Assembly: GCA_950295325.1 (NCBI GenBank) | Contig: OX485808.1 | Location: forward strand, 8,122,501-8,186,500 | Source of the DNA: Polytrichum commune | Lineage: Eukaryota > Streptophyta > Polytrichopsida > Polytrichales > Polytrichaceae | Length of the DNA stretch: 64,000 nt | Direction of reading: 5' to 3' | Shown: piece after piece, positions 59,478-64,000 of the stretch | Numbering within the stretch: the first letter of the stretch is position 1 | Layout of the letters: each line of letters opens with the position of its first letter | Position numbers and translations under genes: made by a program | Notes under the pieces: model-generated | Database searches by the model: none | What the model saw: the letters and a program-made list of their open reading frames with translations, nothing else | What the model was told of the DNA's origin: nothing

Positions 59478-60450
59478 GTGTCGCAACCCTTGCTAGGTCC
59501 CTTAACAATCTTGCCAATTTTCGTTTCTAGCAAAGGTTACGAGCGCTAACCATTCGCATTCCGCCATGCTAATGGATAGCTCCTCTTACCCCGGACCAAT
59601 AGTTCATAGGAGGGAACCAACCCTCCTACTTTGCTTTCGGGACTCACCCCTTAATCGGTAACCCATTTCCCCAATGTGGACTTCCATCCATGGAAGTCCA
59701 ATCCTATGTTGATCATCGCGTTGCCGGAGCAACACTACAACAACCCGAAGCATACTAGGCAACTATGGCCTCACAATAGGCCAAAGCCCATGGAGGCCTT
59801 GCCGTTCGGCCTCGGGTGGGTGAGGCCACACCACCTCACCCATATAAGCCTCTAGGACTCTACGCGGGGCCCCTACCCCACCGTCAACCAACCTCTTGTC
59901 TCTCTACCAAGAGTTGGGGCCAAGTGGACATTTTCCCTTAGCCGCTGGGCCTAGAAGCCCCCAGCAGCTTCAGACCATCATAACTTCCTTGTATGATGTC
60001 TGATTCCAGCAACCAACCACTCCATCTTCATCTACGCTTCACGTAGATGCCGATGGACTCCTCACTTGCCCCATTCGGGCAAGTGCTGAGGAAGTTATGC
60101 CTGTTTGAACCTTGGCAGTCCCGGGAATCACTCCCAGGCACTGCTGTAGCAGGGCGCTGTCCCGGGACAGCGCCCCACTCAAATGGCCATAACTCCTAGC
60201 TCACACCTCGGATTGAGGTGTTCTTGAGCATTCTAGAATCACCACGCCATGAGCTACGCACAGCTCATGGCCTTACCCTTGTGCCTCCTAGTCTTCGTGG
60301 ATGGGAGGCGTTCCCAACGCCCGGGGACCTCACCCACACTAGGATCACTTGGGCCCTCTCACCAACGGCGCCACAAGTCCCGGGTGTCACTCCGGGGTCC
60401 CCCTTGTGCCCATGGTGTTTCGGGCACTCCTCATGGAGAGGTGCGCGACA
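59478..60450. repeat. 3' LTR of the Gypsy element
   Basis: A 973-bp LTR beginning TGTCGC and ending GCGACA on either strand, almost identical to the solo LTR at 55654-56624. Outside it is CATCTAG; the matching 5-bp duplication would lie beyond the window. Confidence 0.9.
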
Positions 60451-61249
60451 CTCACCCCCACCAAACGGAGTCGATGCCCTCATCGACTATACTCGTAGTC
60501 GGCACACCAATTCTCAAGTTGCCATCCTCTATGGTGCGGCATTGTGTTTACCTTAGGGCGCGACCCCCACAATGCATCTTCAAATTTGGCATAGTCCCAA
60601 AGGTGTCGTTCCTAGGTGGTCCGTTAACGACCTTGAATCTCTCATCCAAGGACCTAACCTACACTAGACCCACCTACTTTGGGACTCACTTGGGTTGCCC
60701 CTCCTTTGGGGCCTCCCCCGTTAGGCTCCACTAGCCTAACGTGACACATCTAGGCGAGACCTCAACGCTTCCACTAAGTTGTCTCGGTTGCAACTCCGAG
60801 ATGGCTTTCCATTGTTAAGCCACGCCTCGATCGCACGGGGGTGATGCCAAGTCCCGCCCGACTCGGTTCCCACTTTGCTCTTTCGAGACATGGGTTCATG
60901 ACTCCCATGCGCCAACTCTCGTTAGCTCGCGGGTAGCACTTTTATGAGCACGCGCCATCACCTTGTCCCCGCCCGGACAAGCCCACAACTAAGAAGTTTC
61001 TTGGTTTTATCCAAGGCCCCTCCAAGCCATGGTCCCCAATTACTCGGCTTACCCAACCTAGTTTGGCATATCTATTCCCCCTCTTCCATTAACCAAGCAC
61101 AAGTACAAGACTAGGACCTCATCTCATACTTTTCTCTTTGCACCACTAAAGTTTGGACTTTATTCCCTCAAGCCAAAGAACAAGTTCATGTTGTGGAGTA
61201 ATTAACCTCGAAGCTAAGTGTGCTACTAGCGTCTCTCCCCCACTAAAGG

Positions 61250-61730
61250 AGATTGATGTCCTCATCAATGCCTACGCTTCATTTTATTGGAATCCTTAGC
61301 CTTAGTTTCTTCAAAGTGCTTCACCAATTCATTGGTGTTCACCATGTCTCTTGCCGCCACCCAAGCGGTTTCTTTCTCATGGTATCCTCACCATTTCACC
61401 AAGTACTCCTTTGTACATTTTCTTTCATTTTCACTTGGGCTTCCTACACTTGAGGATGCCCTCTTACCTCATGTTGCAAATGACCTCCACAAGGTCAGGA
61501 CGTGGCCTAATCACTTGCTTGTGATCGGGCCACAAGGTGTTGTCCTAAAATGACTTTCGTAATGAGACATGAAATGTCGGATGCACTTTGATCTCCGGCG
61601 GTAATTCCAACTTATACATGTCCTTGAACACTTGTTCCACAATGGAAAACGAAGCTCCAATTTTGGACATGAACTTTTGGAGTAAGGCCTTTGGGCAAGG
61701 TGAAGTTGTCCACATTCAGCAACACCTTAT
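61250..61730 (-). pseudogene. Integrase tail and chromodomain of the Gypsy element
   Basis: The minus strand reads 'VLLNVDNFTLPKGLTPK', then 'MYKLELPPEIKVHPTFHVSL' (the usual H-P-x-F-H-V-S-L end of Gypsy integrases). Further on it reads 'CTKEYLVKW-stop-GYHEKETAWV', a chromodomain with the E-Y-L-V-K-W block. The stop after KW and frame changes disable it. Chromodomains direct chromoviruses toward modified histones. Confidence 0.7.
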
Positions 61731-62690
61731 TGGCCCACCTCATACTCCACTTCGCGTCTTCCGGCATTGATTTGTACTCCATAGCACCTTCGGGCTTTCT
61801 CCACCAACAACTTGGTCATCTCCAAGACTTGTTCACGCTTCTTGGCCAAGTCCTCATCATCTTGGTTGAACTCTAGTGTTGAATGTGCCCCCTCGAGAGC
61901 TAGGTTAATAGGTTGGAGCGCATCCACTCCATAAGCCACCACCAAAGACCACCCCTTGGTAGCCAAGTGCGTGGCTACATTGCAATTACACTCCGCTCGA
62001 CCCACATAGTCCGCCCAATCTCCTTGGTCCGCCCCCACCAAGTTCCTCAAGTATTGCTTCAAGACTCCATTCACATGCTCCGCTTTCCCATTCATTTGGG
62101 AATGCAAGGCCGTGCTAAACCTTAGTTTCATTCCGACCTCCTTAGAGAAATGCATTGAAAATGCACTTGTGAACTTTGGATCTTGATCCCACACAATCAC
62201 TCTTGGCAACCCGTGGTGCCTCAACCATCCTTTGAGAAAAGGCTATGCGGTCTCCAACGCGGTGGCGGTTCCCACAATCGGCACCATGTGTGCCAACTTG
62301 GCAAACCGCTCTACCATCAACAAGATGGCATCATACCCATGTGACTCCGGCAAACTTGTGATCAAGTCCATGCACATACCATGCCATGGCGCCAACGGGA
62401 TAGGCAACGGTTGCAAGAAACCACATTGGTTTTGGTTAGAGGCTCGGTTCACTTGGCACTTTATTCACGCCTTCACAAAGTGGGCTATATCCTCCTTTAT
62501 GCACTGCCAATGGTACCTCCATGACACCATTCTATGGTGGTTTTTTCTTTCTTCTCTTTGGCCGGCAATGTGGCTATCATATTCCTTCTTCAAAACCGAT
62601 AGCCTCAACTTGCCTTGTGGCACATACACCCAACTTTGCTTGCACTTGAACAATCCGTCCACCAACTTAACCTCTTTGAGCACCTTGCTC
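61727..62690 (-). pseudogene. Integrase of the Gypsy element, interrupted
   Basis: The zinc-binding region (62683-62465) leads to 'MCMDLITSLPESHGYDAILL' (62370-62310), a stop at about 62242, then 'GLPRVIVWDQDPKFTSAF' (62212 on) and 'GKAEHVNGVLKQYLRNLVGA'. These match the D-D35-E core of Gypsy integrase: MDLIT Asp, DQDPKF Asp and the Glu of K-A-E-H-V-N, all present. At least two stops separate the blocks. Confidence 0.82.
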
Positions 62691-63099
62691 TTGTGAAGCT
62701 CACCTAAAAGCTTTTGTGCTTTGGGGTAGTTAATTTACCCCTCCCGTATCTTGCATCACAAGTTTCCTTTGCCGGCACACATTAGCCACAAGGTTTGGAT
62801 GGTTCTCATTGGTTGGAACTCTTCCGGTCTACTTCGCGCATCCGGCACCACATTTCCACGGTCCGGTTTGTGGATCAAATCCACCTTCATAAGCGCCAAA
62901 CTATCATGCCACCGCAATGACTTGGCGCTCACTTGCGCTTGTATGTCAAAATACTTTTAGGACACATTGTCCATGTAGACCTTTGCTTTGTGCGACCTCA
63001 AATAGTGTCGCCACATTTTCAAGCAATGCACTACGACAAAGAAGTTCTTTGTCATGAGTTGGTTGTCTTCTTTGACAACCATCGAGCTTCATGCTCCCA

Positions 63100-64000
63100 T
63101 ATACAATGGCCATCCAATTACACATAATCCACCATTGGCAAAGTCGCTCACCCCCGTATGCACCTCAAAAGGTTTGTCAAGCTCCGCGAACTTGAGCACG
63201 GGCGTCTAAGAACACTTGCTCTCAAGCTCCCCAAAGACTTGGTGGCAAGGCTCATCCCACTCTTGGGATAGCCATTTCTTCCACAAGTCGGATAAGGTCG
63301 GATAACCATCAAGCTTAACGCTCTCATATGCAATGGCCATCCATCTTACGTTAACCATCCGCCAATGGCAAAGTCACTCGCCCCCGTATGCACCTCAAAA
63401 GGTTTGTCAAGCTCCGCGAACTTGAACACGGGTGGCAAATACAACTTTTTATTAAGCTCCCCAAAGACTTTGGGGCAAGGCTCATCCCACTCTTGAGATA
63501 GCCATTTCTTTCACAAGTCGCACAAGGTTTGACAACCTTTAAGCTTAATGCTCCCATATGCAATGGGCATCCATCTTGGATCAACATCCGCCAATGGTAA
63601 AGTTACTCGCCCCCGTATGCAACTCAAAAGGTTTGTCAAATTTCGCAAACTTGAGCACGGGCGGCGAAGAGAACTTGGTTTTAAGCTCCTTAAAGACTTG
63701 GTGGCAAGGCTCATCCCACTTTTGGGATAGCCATTTCTTGCATAAGTTGGACCAGGTTGGACAACCATCGAGCTTCATGCTCTTATAATATGCAATGGTC
63801 ATCTATTTTGCCTCAACATCCGCCAATGCTAAAGTCACTCGCCCCCGTATGCACCTCAAAACATTTGTCAAAGTCCGCGAACTTAAGCACGGGCGGCGGA
63901 GAGAACTTGTTTTTGAGCTCCCCAAAGGCTTGGTGACAAGGCTCATCCCACTCTTGGGATAGCCATTTTCCTCAATAAGTTGAATAAGGTCCTAGCAACC
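63100..64000 (-). repeat. Tandem ~230-bp repeats of the RNase H segment in Gypsy pol
   Basis: The same block occurs with CCCCCGTATG at 63151, 63381, 63610 and 63842 (spacings 230, 229, 232) and continues past the edge. Minus-strand translation of each gives 'PPVLKFAKFDKPFELHTGAS' or a close variant, then 'IGG' and 'PIAYESIKL'-like text, corresponding to the start of the Gypsy RNase H domain. The catalytic Asp of the usual T-D-A-S is Gly in the copies read (HTGAS/HTGVS). Confidence 0.82.

Larger units (their letters stand above)
59478..64000 (-). mobile_element. Ty3/Gypsy chromovirus, 3' portion, decayed
   Basis: An LTR retrotransposon lies on the minus strand: RNase H segment, integrase and chromodomain run from 64000 down to about 61250, then the 3' LTR (59478-60450). 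The 5' LTR, gag, protease and most of reverse transcriptase lie off the right edge. Just upstream of the LTR on the minus strand is GGTGGGGGTGAG, a good polypurine tract. Several stops and frameshifts break the coding parts. Confidence 0.88.

Noticed and set aside
60249-60734. 161-residue plus-strand ORF
   Set aside because: It runs through the LTR; similar frames appear in every LTR copy because the sequence is GC-rich, with no protein features.

Overview
The window is nuclear DNA from a land plant. It has intron-containing genes with plant-type splice sites, a plant A-type cytochrome P450, and AT-rich intergenic DNA packed with decayed transposons of plant families. The P450 with three introns, the chromodomain Gypsy element and the many pogo/Tigger, hAT and SWIM-finger transposon relics would suit an early-diverging land plant (bryophyte, lycophyte or fern). 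That placement is inference; no sequence here fixes the species.

Only three host genes look intact, all between 9 and 26.4 kb. (1) 9145-12991 (+) encodes a 493-residue AlkB-family Fe(II)/2-oxoglutarate dioxygenase carrying an N-terminal Rad18/UBZ4-type ubiquitin-binding zinc finger and an internally duplicated linker. (2) 13251-16847 (-) is convergent with it, about 260 bp away, and encodes a 283-residue class I glutamine-amidotransferase-like protein in which the nucleophile cysteine is serine. (3) 20118-26359 (-) encodes a complete 544-residue CYP71-clan P450 in four exons; eroded copies of its own 3' end lie downstream. I assembled these models by hand: each uses GT/AG introns, keeps reading phase across every junction, and restores family motifs across junctions.

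The rest is mobile or repetitive DNA. 0-9 kb: a broken PIF/Harbinger transposase, a pogo-like element with TA target duplications that keeps a transposase C-terminus, and a 1.3-kb terminal-inverted-repeat (TIR) element with an 8-bp target-site duplication (TSD). 24-38 kb: Tourist-like elements with TAA/TTA duplications, a TA-flanked element family in three copies, a 1.2-kb hAT element inserted in another TIR element, a decayed hAT transposase, and a hAT MITE whose interior is a minisatellite. 38-47 kb: a second Tigger transposase relic, a possible methyltransferase-like fragment, about 5 kb of very AT-rich degenerate repeats, long CA/CT microsatellites and an array of ~200-bp units centred on palindromes. 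48-53.5 kb: a decayed SWIM-finger transposase-like gene split by an LTR that itself contains another LTR. 55-64 kb: a solo LTR with TSD, a pogo-like element keeping only its helix-turn-helix, and the 3' portion of a Ty3/Gypsy chromovirus on the minus strand, running off the right edge, whose RNase H segment is tandemly repeated.

No rRNA, tRNA or CRISPR feature was recognised.
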